Origin: a virus
Reading direction: 5' to 3' (one strand)
Virus record (IMG/VR): IMGVR_UViG_3300044730_000408
Span: 1-26,875 of that record
Length of the DNA: 26,875 bases
The position numbers were made by a program, and so were the translations under genes. Shown piece after piece: positions 19,254 to 26,875 of this stretch (position 1 is the first letter of the stretch; every line of letters begins with the position of its first letter). The notes below the pieces were generated by a model that was given only the letters and a program-made list of their open reading frames with translations, was not told the DNA's origin and ran no database searches.

Positions 19254-20108
19254 TCAGTTCACCGTGTTGTCGAGGAGCTGCGCCGTAATACGACTAGCAG
19301 ACTCAACGAAGTAGGCGATGACGTTGACGCTGCTGAGCGTTGTGCTCATTTGCGGTGCGCCTCCTTTCCATTTCCAGGCAGTCGAGTATGCAACTTGCGC
19401 TGCCGTTGAGGCGTTCTGCGTAATGACGATGCACCCGCTTTGACCAGCAGTGATGTTGCTGGGCGTTGCCAGAGTGACTGTGCCTCCAGCGGGAAGGCTC
19501 AGGGAGAAGTGGTTGGCGGTGGCAAAGTCAAGCGTGGTGGTACCGGCCGCCAATGCGCCAAGGGCGCTGATTGTTCCACGCTGAGCAGCAGTGAAGCTCT
19601 GGGCTGATGCAAGAGCTGCATAACCCGAGATGCTTGCCCCTGCGGGAATGGTGACCGTCCCCGTAAAGGTTGGGCTGGCCAGAGGTGCATATGTGGACCC
19701 AGCAGCACTGGTGGTCAAATAGCTGCTCATACCAGCTTGGGTCTGGTAGGTAGAAGCAGCGGTGCTGGTGTCCAGGTAGCCACTGATCGAAGCACCAGCA
19801 GGGATTGTGACCGTACCCGTGAAGGTGGGTGATGCAAGAGGTGCATAAGTAGAACCCGCTGCACTAGTAGTCAGATAAGAAGACATACCAGATTGCGTCT
19901 GGTATGTACTTGCTGCTGTCGCAGAGGTCAGATATCCGCTCAGATCAGCTTGAGTGCTGACAAGAGCGTTGTTCTCTTTGACATACAGCTTATCTTGGTC
20001 AGTTGCATAAACAACTTCCCCCTCAAGGATGTCAGCAAGACTGCTGTTCAGGTTTGCGTAGGTACCCCGAGCAATGCGAACAGGAGTACGATAAGTAGGT
20101 GTAGGCAT
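19254..20108 (-). CDS. Repeat-containing tail fibre protein (284 aa)
   Basis: Starts MPTPTYRTPVRIARGTYANL. A 52-residue unit occurs twice in tandem, at residues 57-108 and 109-160, including YLTTSAAGSTYAPLASPTF and TGTVTIPAGASISGY. The DNA copies (19629-19784 and 19785-19940) differ at many synonymous positions. The N-terminal part has ILEGEVVYATDQDKLYVKEN, typical of phage fibre head domains, and the C-terminal part is β-rich. The start overlaps the T7-type fibre's stop (TAATG). It probably extends or caps the fibre. Confidence 0.75.
   Translation of the reverse strand: MPTPTYRTPVRIARGTYANLNSSLADILEGEVVYATDQDKLYVKENNALVSTQADLSGYLTSATAASTYQTQSGMSSYLTTSAAGSTYAPLASPTFTGTVTIPAGASISGYLDTSTAASTYQTQAGMSSYLTTSAAGSTYAPLASPTFTGTVTIPAGASISGYAALASAQSFTAAQRGTISALGALAAGTTTLDFATANHFSLSLPAGGTVTLATPSNITAGQSGCIVITQNASTAAQVAYSTAWKWKGGAPQMSTTLSSVNVIAYFVESASRITAQLLDNTVN
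19629..19940 (-). repeat. Two tandem 156-bp units in the fibre gene
   Basis: Units 19785-19940 and 19629-19784 encode nearly identical 52-residue protein repeats, but the nucleotide copies differ at many third codon positions. Confidence 0.85.
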
Positions 20109-21274
20109 TAGAAGGTACCTCCGTCAAGAATTTTTGAACCGTTTACTGTGCTAGAGCCATTAACAAAGTTCCCACCATCAATTAACTCAACAACTGCATA
20201 GCGGTTGTCAGGATCATTGGGGAAATACTGAAGCCATACCCAGCTTCCTGCTGCACTGCTGTACTTAATCCGAACACTCAGACCTGGGTCCCCTTTGAAC
20301 CCATAGGGAAGTCCGATCAAAGGAGTAAAGGTTTGGATGCCAGTTGAGTCTGTGACCTCCACAGCATCGTTATTGGCTGGTGATAGTGGTATTGAGTTCT
20401 TAGTGGCAACAATGTTGTACAGCAAGGCGTTAGCAACAGCGCTAATCGCCTGGTTAGCCGTTGCAGAAGCATTATTTGCTGTCGTGATTGCGCTGTTAGC
20501 GTTACTCAGGGCCGTGTTGGACGTAGAGGTAGCACTGTTTGCAGTGCTCACCGCACCGTTAGCGGTTGAGACTGCAGAGTTGGCTGTGTTTACAGCCTGT
20601 TGAGCTGTGTTGGTGGCAGCATTTGCCGTTGAAACAGCGCCTGCAGCCGTAGTCGATGCAGAGTTAGCTGTTGAGACTGCTGCTGAGGCGTTAGAAGACG
20701 CTGTATTGGCTGTACTGACTGCAGCAGAGGCGTTACTAGACGCTGTATTGGCTGTTGAAACAGCAGCAGCAGCGTTAGAAGAGGCTGTGTTGGCTGTGGA
20801 AACAGCAGCAGATGCGTTGCTAGAGGCTGTGTTAGCTGTGCTTACAGCAGCAGCAGCATTGCTTGAAGCAGTGTTAGCTGTTGATGTTGCAGCGTTGGCA
20901 GTGCTGATAGCCGTGTTTGCATTTGCCAGTGCTGTAGTAGCCCTTGTATTGGCTCCAGCTGCAAAGTTGACGGACTCTTGGGTGACATACAGGTTCTGAA
21001 TGAAGTTCTCATTCAGGTCTTGAGACCGGATGGCAGAACCTGGGTAGAAAGTGGCAAGCAGAGTAGAATCATCTGTTGATCGATAGATCCTAATAGCGGC
21101 CCCGTTAGCGGGGGCCGTATTAAACTGCAGGGTGGTAGCGTTGGCAAAGGTGTATGAAGTTGTAAGGGTGCCGTTAACTGTTACCTTAACGTCACTCTCT
21201 CTAAGATATGGGAAAGTAAAAGAGTAGAGAACGGTTGACCCGTTCCCTACGTAGTTATTTTCAATTGTTGCCAT
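20108..21274 (-). CDS. T7 gp17-like tail fibre (388 aa)
   Basis: Starts MATIENNYVGNGSTVLYSFT. Residues 1 to about 110 match the T7 tail fibre N-terminal domain that attaches to the tail (FPYLRESDVKVTVNG, IRIYRSTD, GSAIRSQDLNENF, QNLYVTQES). Residues about 113-285 form a long Ala/Ser/Thr/Asn-rich repeat shaft of 14-residue periods (AVSTANTASSNAAA). A GFKGDPG turn leads to a β-rich end (SWVWLQYFPNDPDNRYA), closing with GSKILDGGTF. The receptor tip is absent, so the fibre probably continues through the two downstream fibre proteins. It follows the giant virion protein. Confidence 0.93.
   Translation of the reverse strand: MATIENNYVGNGSTVLYSFTFPYLRESDVKVTVNGTLTTSYTFANATTLQFNTAPANGAAIRIYRSTDDSTLLATFYPGSAIRSQDLNENFIQNLYVTQESVNFAAGANTRATTALANANTAISTANAATSTANTASSNAAAAVSTANTASSNASAAVSTANTASSNAAAAVSTANTASSNASAAVSTANTASSNASAAVSTANSASTTAAGAVSTANAATNTAQQAVNTANSAVSTANGAVSTANSATSTSNTALSNANSAITTANNASATANQAISAVANALLYNIVATKNSIPLSPANNDAVEVTDSTGIQTFTPLIGLPYGFKGDPGLSVRIKYSSAAGSWVWLQYFPNDPDNRYAVVELIDGGNFVNGSSTVNGSKILDGGTF
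20414..20938 (-). repeat. 14-residue (42-bp) shaft repeats in the tail fibre gene
   Basis: A repeated VSTANTASSNA-type unit with a period of 14 residues spans about residues 113-287 of the fibre, most regular in residues 142-205. The opposite strand carries a long spurious open frame because of the composition. Confidence 0.85.
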
Positions 21275-24200
21275 TACTTAATAGGCAGATTTACGAGATT
21301 CTCAAAGCTCTGCTGAGGCTTGTTAGCCTCCATAGACCCGCGACGGGCTGATGTGATCTGATTTCTGTTTTTATTGATATCGATTACCAGTTCTGGGAAT
21401 TCTTGTTTGACTCGATCAAGTGCTGCATCTCTATAGCGCTCATGGATCCTCAAAATCTCCCGATAGAAGAACTGATTCCTCTTGTCACCTGCAATTCCTG
21501 CCCTGAGGTCACTTCGATACTGCTCCACAACCTTGGGGAAGTTCTCATGTGTGACTAACTTCTTCAGTTCTTGGTACAGACCGCTCTGTCCCATCAACTG
21601 TTGCACTCTGGAGATGTGTTCAGGCTTTAGCTTCACGCCTGACACTGACTTCATAACATCGCTGCTCTCAAACTCAATGTTTGTCAGAGCAAGACGCACT
21701 GGATCAGCATTCTTATCTTGAACAGCAAACGGAAGAAGCGCATTGACCCCACCGCTAGGTGAGAACATAGGCTTGCCATCAAGGTAGTCATACTTAATTG
21801 GAAGTTTGTACAGTCCTGCTGATGCTGTGGACATCAGACGCTGCAAAGCACCGTCGTATTCCTGCATGTATGGGTTTAGTCCGTTGGCCAGGGACCTACG
21901 AGCTCCAGACAGAGGGATGAAGTTGTTAGCAACCTCTGCAGGCAGCTTCGATAGGGTTGAAAGGCCCTGCCAGCCAGGTGTAAGCATCTGACCCAGAGGC
22001 ACAACACCTTGCATGTATGACTTGTTAGTCAGGTTCATGGCAATGGCATACGTGAGATACCCCGCGAGGTATTCCCGTTGCTCTTCACCTAGACCATTCC
22101 TCCAGCCATACTTCGACATCTGTACCAGGTCAGCTACAGCCGAGAGGATCTGACCAAAGGGTTCAATCCTGCTGTAGTCAAACCACTTGGTTTTCTTGTT
22201 GCCATCCTTGTCTGTGTACTCACCAACTCGGATCGAGCGGGCTGCATTGGTCTGCAACCACACTTTCCTCTCTGCTGGGTCCGGGGGACCATTGCCAGTG
22301 ATGTGATCAGCAAAAGCAGCCGCTGCCCCACTGATGACAATGAATCTACCAACTGCTTCCCTACCTTTCCAGATGGCTTTGGCATATTCATCTTCACCTT
22401 CCATCACTGCCTTGTACTCCCCAAGGGCTTTATGCAGATATGGAACGTGAGATGCTGCAAAGACCATGATGTTGTGGCCAGTCTTCACGAAGGGGAAGAA
22501 CGGCCTGAGTGGGGGGAACTCATTGATCAGATCAGCAAAGGACCTAGCAGCCCCCTCCAGGTCTGTCTGGAAGGTTGAATCCTTAGCAGCAGCAATCAGG
22601 TCCTCATCTTTCAAGGCACCCGTCTTGGCATCGAATGCTTTATCTGTTCCTTCCTGGAGCAGACGCTCAAATGTCTCCGTAATAGTCTGACCACTACCCG
22701 TAGACTCTTCAATTGCTTTCAGCATTGTGCGGGTGTTGTATTCCATCCGCCCAATCATTGTCTTGAAGAGCTCGTCAGAGGTGGTCAACAGCTTGCTGGG
22801 CCAACTGAACAAGGGGAAGTCAGCCATCGCCTTGAGCATGGTGACAAAGTTCACACCCCTAGCCAGCGCCTGATCTCCACTTACCTCAACAGCCCGTTGC
22901 AGGAGTTGTAGACGAGCTTCCTCTTCACCCTGACGGATCATCATCTTGGATCCTTCAGTAATGGGTCCATCTGCCCAGGCTTTCTTAGCCATAGTGAAGG
23001 CAGCATTCAGAGTGTCGTGGAAGTTATAGAGCGAAGCAATAGCAGCCTGTTTGACCTTTGCATCACCACCCACAAAGCCAGCAACTGGCCTGTACATGGT
23101 GTTCATTGCATTAGACATCAGGTTGACGATCTGAGTCTTGGGCGAAGACAACATGGAGTTGTACATGATCTTCAGCGCCTGACCCATGCTGATCTCTTTC
23201 AGATACTTGCTCAGGTGGATCGTCTTAGTAGCATCACCATCTGCCAGAAGCAGAGCATTAGCAATCCTCCAAGCTTCCCGCTGGGCACTAGGCTCTCCAG
23301 ATGCCAGCTTGGAAACAAGGTCATCAAGTACCTTGTCAGCAGCTTTCAGCTCTGCAGTAACCTTCTCCAAGGGAGGAGGGCTGAATGGATTGCTAATCTC
23401 GATGCCAAGGCCAGGAACTTTGATCTTGTAGGCAGAAAGCATCCGGCTGTAGGCGTTAGCGCTTTCTTTGTGAACTCTAAGCAGTGCCTTTAGGTTATCA
23501 ACCATAATCTCAACTTGAGGGAACGAGTCCATATCGGCTTCCCCAAGTTTCATGATGTTGTAGCTTGACTCGTACAGGCGGCTTGTTATTTCTTGCATCA
23601 GGCCACGGACCTGGACAATACCCGCCTGAGTAAGAAGAGAATCCTCTCCTACGTTCATAGTCAAGAGCTTGTTGAAGTCCACTTCACCAGTGGTTCCCAA
23701 GGCATCTTGAATGCCTCGTGCAGCGTCTTCAACGATCTGCTCAACAGGCATACGGCTGATCGAAGAGAGCTCTTGCAGGTCAACGGGGTTCTCCCTCACC
23801 ATCTGCCTCAGAATCTGGGCAGGCTCATCACCAATCGACCTGGCAATGCGGCTTAGCTGGGCTTGAGTGACAGTGGGTTGTGAACCACCTCTAACTCCCA
23901 TTTCTAAGCCTTGGCGAGCTTCAAGCTGCTGTCCAATTGCCGTAGTGGAATCGATTGTACGCTGTTCAAAGGGCCTTCCGGTTTGAGTACGCAGGTGATC
24001 GCCCTGGGTGTAGCGAAGAGAATCCCCACCTCCCATAGGAATCTGATTCACCAGATTGATATCATCAATAGCTGGCTGATCAAAGAGACTTCCAAGGAAT
24101 CTAGCTTCATCCTGATCTTCTAGGACTCGAACGATCTCAACTACTGGACCATTCTCACCAACGCTAGCCTTCAAGAAGGCATCTTCCCTTGACAGGATAT

Positions 24201-26875
24201 TTTGGTTCCTAGCAATGAAGTCAGCTACTCCCTCTTCAGAGAAGTCCTCTAAAGAGCGGTAGTCAACATTCACGCCATAGCCCCATGCCGGAGTGTTGCC
24301 TGTAGCTGGATCAATAAATGAAGGTCTATCTGGTTGAGCAAACCGCACCTCTTGAAATACATTTGGATGCAGCTCAGTGATTTCCCTGCTTCCAGCAGCG
24401 AAGTACTCAGGAACAACCTCAGCAACATCATCCCAGGTTACGGGGATCCCACGCTCTGACTGCGAGATTAGGTTTTGCAGTCGTGCAGTCCGTGGATCTG
24501 CCTGATATGCTTCTTGTTGAACCCTGGCAAGTTGTGTTGGTGTTACACGTGGTGGTTCACCGTATTCACTAAGCCACCGGCTGATGGCTTCTTCTATTGA
24601 ACCAAGGTTATTAGCCTGAGCATAGCTCTCATAGCTTTGTTGCTTAAAGTTGGTTACAAATTCTTCTATTGCATCGAACTGACGAAACTGACTAAGTTGT
24701 GTCTGTGCTCTTTGCAGATATGGGCGTTGCCTGTTTACTGCCTCTAGTGCTTTGGCAGGATCATTGGGATCCAGGGGTGCTAGCCAGCGCCCTCGGCCAT
24801 CAGGAGCTGAACGTACAACGGCAAGTTGAGCACCCTCATTACTCACGGGGCCAAATCCGGCACGCGAATATAGGCGTTGGCGGATTGGTATTGCTTTTAC
24901 CTCGCTTAGGAGGTTCTTGTTGGTTGCGTATTCTAGCTTTTGAGCATCAGTGAATCCCGCCCAAACCTCGTCAACGCTTCCACGCATTGCGTCGTGCAGC
25001 TCCTCTGCATAGAGGGCTTTTGCCCGCGCATCAACCTCAGGGGTCAAGCGGGATACATCACCCCGACGCCTAGCCTGAGCACCACTCAAACCACGACCAT
25101 ACGTGTCATCAGCGGGAAAGTTAACTAGCACTGTCCCAGGATCGAACTCGGTTCGAGCAAGGCGGTGGAAATCAGAAACAACCTTCCTTCCATAAGGACC
25201 GATCAATTGATCGTCGCCGCTCATGTCCCAGGTTACTTCGTAAACCTTTGTGCCACTGGGTAGTGTGTACGCTTGTTCAATATCGTTGTCTTGACGTATC
25301 CTCCACTCTACTCTGTTTCCATTTGGTAAACGTGTAAAGTGATCGGCAAAGCTACTGGTTTTTAGCTGATTCCGTACAGACTGATCACCACGATATCGTG
25401 TTTGTAGTCCAGGGACAAAGCCATCTCGGTAGTCGATCAGTTGATCGTAGTCAGTGAAGCTTTTGTTCAGCTTGTCTGCTGCTATCAACTTGTCAGGGTC
25501 GTACACCATTGCCACTACGGGCGGCTTACCGTGCAGAGCCTCGTCCCAACCAGGAGGGGCGTATTGAGGATCAAAGGGCACCTGCCCTACTACCCGGAAA
25601 CCATTCCGTTCGTATATTTTGCGGAGGTTTGGGAGATCAAAGTTGTCGAGCTTGATCCCACCTTGACGGATAGCCTCCTGGACTACTGCATCACCAACAC
25701 CACTAGGCCCACCTGGCACCTTGTAGACACCTTTGATGTCTCCATCAGGTCCAACGAGACCACCACCACCTTCAACGGTGATGATTCGGCCCTCAGTCGC
25801 TTTGGCAAGGTCTACAGAGTCAACTGACCAGTACGTTGAAGGGTCTGAAGCCTTTGTGGCTTCTAGCTCTTGCACGAACTGCTCTGGCGTCAGATTTGGT
25901 CGAGTGGAAGTGATAGTTGCTGAAGAAGCCCTCTGCGAGTTATTCAGGATGTCTTGAACTTCCTTGACTGCCTGTTGGGCAGCTTGCTCTTCGGGGACAC
26001 CAGCTTTCGTAGCCCTGCGAAGGGCTCGTACACCAGCCAGATATGCACCTGCTGCATCAGCGGCAAAGCCTAATCCAGGGCCCTCAAGTCCAGTCTTCAA
26101 TACTGCTTCCCACGGACTGTCATCCTCGTCCACAGCCAGGGCGGTGAGCCAACTTGGGTACCAATCAGGGGCGTTCTCTTTGATCAGCGTCGAGAGATTC
26201 CCCTCCCCACGTGTTGCTGAGATCAGATCTGCTGGGAGGCCCGAGACAGCTCCACGAGCTCCAGCTTGAGCAAGTACGCCGAGTTTTGCAGCGGTACTAC
26301 CAGCAGCAGCAAACTTTGCACCAGCAGCAGGAAGTCCACCAAAGCCGCCAGTTCCGAGCATCAGAACTCCAAATTCAAGGAATCCCTGAGCTACCTTTCC
26401 CACTCCCGTTTGAGCTCCGAGCTCATCACGCCCTAAGTCCCAAAGAGCCCACTCGTATTTGTTGTGGAATGGGTTCTCAGTATCCTTGACGTTTCCAAGG
26501 GAAGCACCAAACCTAACGGTATCTCCGATTAGCTCACCAGCATTCAGAACACTGGCAGCAGCACCACGAATGCCACCACCAACGCTCCTTACTGCCTCAG
26601 CAGCAGGGTCATTCCTAGAAACGTCCCTTGTCCGTTGAATACTTTCCTGGAATGTTGTCCTTTGGTTTGCCCTTTCCCTGGCAATTTGATCTGGTGTTTT
26701 TTGATTGCCCTGGAAGGTATTGTCAATAGCATCAACAGCAGGGATACTGATGTTCTCTTCGATCCACTTCCCAACACCTTGCAAGGGGTTGTTTCGTGCA
26801 GGACCATACTGTTGACCACCATCACGCCTTACCTGATTTCTTCGAGGCGCTTGGGCTACTTGTTGTTGATTTGTT
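21274..26875 (-). CDS. Giant internal virion/ejection protein, T7 gp16-like position, 5' partial
   Basis: The frame is open from 21274 to the right window edge, at least 1866 residues, so the true start lies outside. The N-terminal part shown is Gln/Arg/Pro-rich (QQQVAQAPRRNQVRR). Counting from codon 26782-26784 as residue 1, about 315-432 looks like a GNAT acetyltransferase fold: GVGDAVVQEAIRQGG, LPNLRKIYERNGFRVVG, then PPVVAMVYDPD. The C-terminal half is helical (SSPKTQIVNLMSNAMNTMYR, FFPFVKTGHNIMVFAASHVP), as expected for a large internal core protein ejected to form a DNA conduit. No clear transglycosylase was seen in the visible part. It precedes the tail fibre as in T7. Confidence 0.88.
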   Translation of the reverse strand, partial: TNQQQVAQAPRRNQVRRDGGQQYGPARNNPLQGVGKWIEENISIPAVDAIDNTFQGNQKTPDQIARERANQRTTFQESIQRTRDVSRNDPAAEAVRSVGGGIRGAAASVLNAGELIGDTVRFGASLGNVKDTENPFHNKYEWALWDLGRDELGAQTGVGKVAQGFLEFGVLMLGTGGFGGLPAAGAKFAAAGSTAAKLGVLAQAGARGAVSGLPADLISATRGEGNLSTLIKENAPDWYPSWLTALAVDEDDSPWEAVLKTGLEGPGLGFAADAAGAYLAGVRALRRATKAGVPEEQAAQQAVKEVQDILNNSQRASSATITSTRPNLTPEQFVQELEATKASDPSTYWSVDSVDLAKATEGRIITVEGGGGLVGPDGDIKGVYKVPGGPSGVGDAVVQEAIRQGGIKLDNFDLPNLRKIYERNGFRVVGQVPFDPQYAPPGWDEALHGKPPVVAMVYDPDKLIAADKLNKSFTDYDQLIDYRDGFVPGLQTRYRGDQSVRNQLKTSSFADHFTRLPNGNRVEWRIRQDNDIEQAYTLPSGTKVYEVTWDMSGDDQLIGPYGRKVVSDFHRLARTEFDPGTVLVNFPADDTYGRGLSGAQARRRGDVSRLTPEVDARAKALYAEELHDAMRGSVDEVWAGFTDAQKLEYATNKNLLSEVKAIPIRQRLYSRAGFGPVSNEGAQLAVVRSAPDGRGRWLAPLDPNDPAKALEAVNRQRPYLQRAQTQLSQFRQFDAIEEFVTNFKQQSYESYAQANNLGSIEEAISRWLSEYGEPPRVTPTQLARVQQEAYQADPRTARLQNLISQSERGIPVTWDDVAEVVPEYFAAGSREITELHPNVFQEVRFAQPDRPSFIDPATGNTPAWGYGVNVDYRSLEDFSEEGVADFIARNQNILSREDAFLKASVGENGPVVEIVRVLEDQDEARFLGSLFDQPAIDDINLVNQIPMGGGDSLRYTQGDHLRTQTGRPFEQRTIDSTTAIGQQLEARQGLEMGVRGGSQPTVTQAQLSRIARSIGDEPAQILRQMVRENPVDLQELSSISRMPVEQIVEDAARGIQDALGTTGEVDFNKLLTMNVGEDSLLTQAGIVQVRGLMQEITSRLYESSYNIMKLGEADMDSFPQVEIMVDNLKALLRVHKESANAYSRMLSAYKIKVPGLGIEISNPFSPPPLEKVTAELKAADKVLDDLVSKLASGEPSAQREAWRIANALLLADGDATKTIHLSKYLKEISMGQALKIMYNSMLSSPKTQIVNLMSNAMNTMYRPVAGFVGGDAKVKQAAIASLYNFHDTLNAAFTMAKKAWADGPITEGSKMMIRQGEEEARLQLLQRAVEVSGDQALARGVNFVTMLKAMADFPLFSWPSKLLTTSDELFKTMIGRMEYNTRTMLKAIEESTGSGQTITETFERLLQEGTDKAFDAKTGALKDEDLIAAAKDSTFQTDLEGAARSFADLINEFPPLRPFFPFVKTGHNIMVFAASHVPYLHKALGEYKAVMEGEDEYAKAIWKGREAVGRFIVISGAAAAFADHITGNGPPDPAERKVWLQTNAARSIRVGEYTDKDGNKKTKWFDYSRIEPFGQILSAVADLVQMSKYGWRNGLGEEQREYLAGYLTYAIAMNLTNKSYMQGVVPLGQMLTPGWQGLSTLSKLPAEVANNFIPLSGARRSLANGLNPYMQEYDGALQRLMSTASAGLYKLPIKYDYLDGKPMFSPSGGVNALLPFAVQDKNADPVRLALTNIEFESSDVMKSVSGVKLKPEHISRVQQLMGQSGLYQELKKLVTHENFPKVVEQYRSDLRAGIAGDKRNQFFYREILRIHERYRDAALDRVKQEFPELVIDINKNRNQITSARRGSMEANKPQQSFENLVNLPIK

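Noticed and set aside
20337-20999. Long open frames on the plus strand opposite the tail fibre shaft
   Set aside because: They are antisense to the 14-residue repeats and their Ala/Val/Glu-rich translations simply mirror the repeat. No ribosome-binding site or gene context supports them.
626-23592. Recurring GGCTTGTTA (TAACAAGCC on the minus strand) at about eight places
   Set aside because: Most copies fall inside coding regions and encode common dipeptides in different frames (ANKP, TSR); positions show no constant relation to gene starts.
1-26875. CRISPR array, insertion sequences, rRNA
   Set aside because: No regular repeat-spacer array, no transposase signature with terminal inverted repeats, and no rRNA-like sequence was seen. 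The regular repeats found lie within tail fibre genes.
1-26875. Photosynthesis or carbon-metabolism auxiliary genes (psbA, hli, talC)
   Set aside because: None of the recognisable proteins matches these; if the phage has them they lie outside this window.

Overview
This window is part of a T7-like podovirus genome, most likely a cyanophage of the marine Synechococcus/Prochlorococcus type. The evidence is a single-subunit T7-type RNA polymerase, gp2.5-like ssDNA-binding protein, gp3-like endonuclease I, gp4-like primase-helicase, T7-type tail fibre, a very large internal virion protein, T7-type large terminase, ThyX, and a tyrosine integrase lying next to a complete tRNA-Leu. The host assignment is inference from gene content; no psbA, hli or talC gene lies in this window. 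Almost every protein gene is on the minus strand, so transcription runs from high to low coordinates, with frequent 1-20 nt overlaps between genes.

Layout in the direction of transcription. Late block (26875 to 11724): a partial giant internal virion protein, a T7-type tail fibre with a 14-residue repeat shaft, two further fibre/adhesin proteins, a chaperone-like protein, a lysis cassette (holin candidate, glucosaminidase endolysin, membrane-anchored coiled-coil protein), a small terminase candidate, a basic protein, an HNH endonuclease, a small unknown, a tail-lysozyme-like protein and TerL. Next comes about 380 nt of non-coding DNA packed with hairpins, then thyX and three small genes (11344 to 10133). 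A non-coding stretch of about 500 nt (9437-9951) has unusual base runs, and the opposite-strand genes of the window lie close to it.

Early/middle block (9436 to 1): small early genes, the RNA polymerase, a small gene, a MarR-like winged-helix protein, the integrase, the tRNA-Leu on the + strand, an intrinsic terminator, three small overlapping genes, ssDNA-binding protein, endonuclease I, two small proteins, primase-helicase, and the first codons of the next gene.

In a linear T7-type genome the late terminase end and the early RNA polymerase end lie at opposite termini. Here they are joined, so the sequence is circularly permuted (assembled through terminal repeats, or concatemeric). The physical ends probably map within roughly 8.9-11.7 kb.

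The most interesting signals are: (i) a recurring element, GATTCCACT followed by a CAACC-like box, ahead of several early genes and always in the direction of transcription; (ii) a second motif pair, placed upstream of the early cluster and just upstream of the terminator, which suggests a T7-like switch between host and phage polymerase; (iii) seven hairpins between terL and thyX; (iv) a 24-bp near-identical repeat shared by the RNA polymerase gene and the sequence right after terL; (v) a GNAT-like fold inside the giant ejected virion protein; (vi) a tRNA-integrase module with several small DNA-binding-protein candidates.
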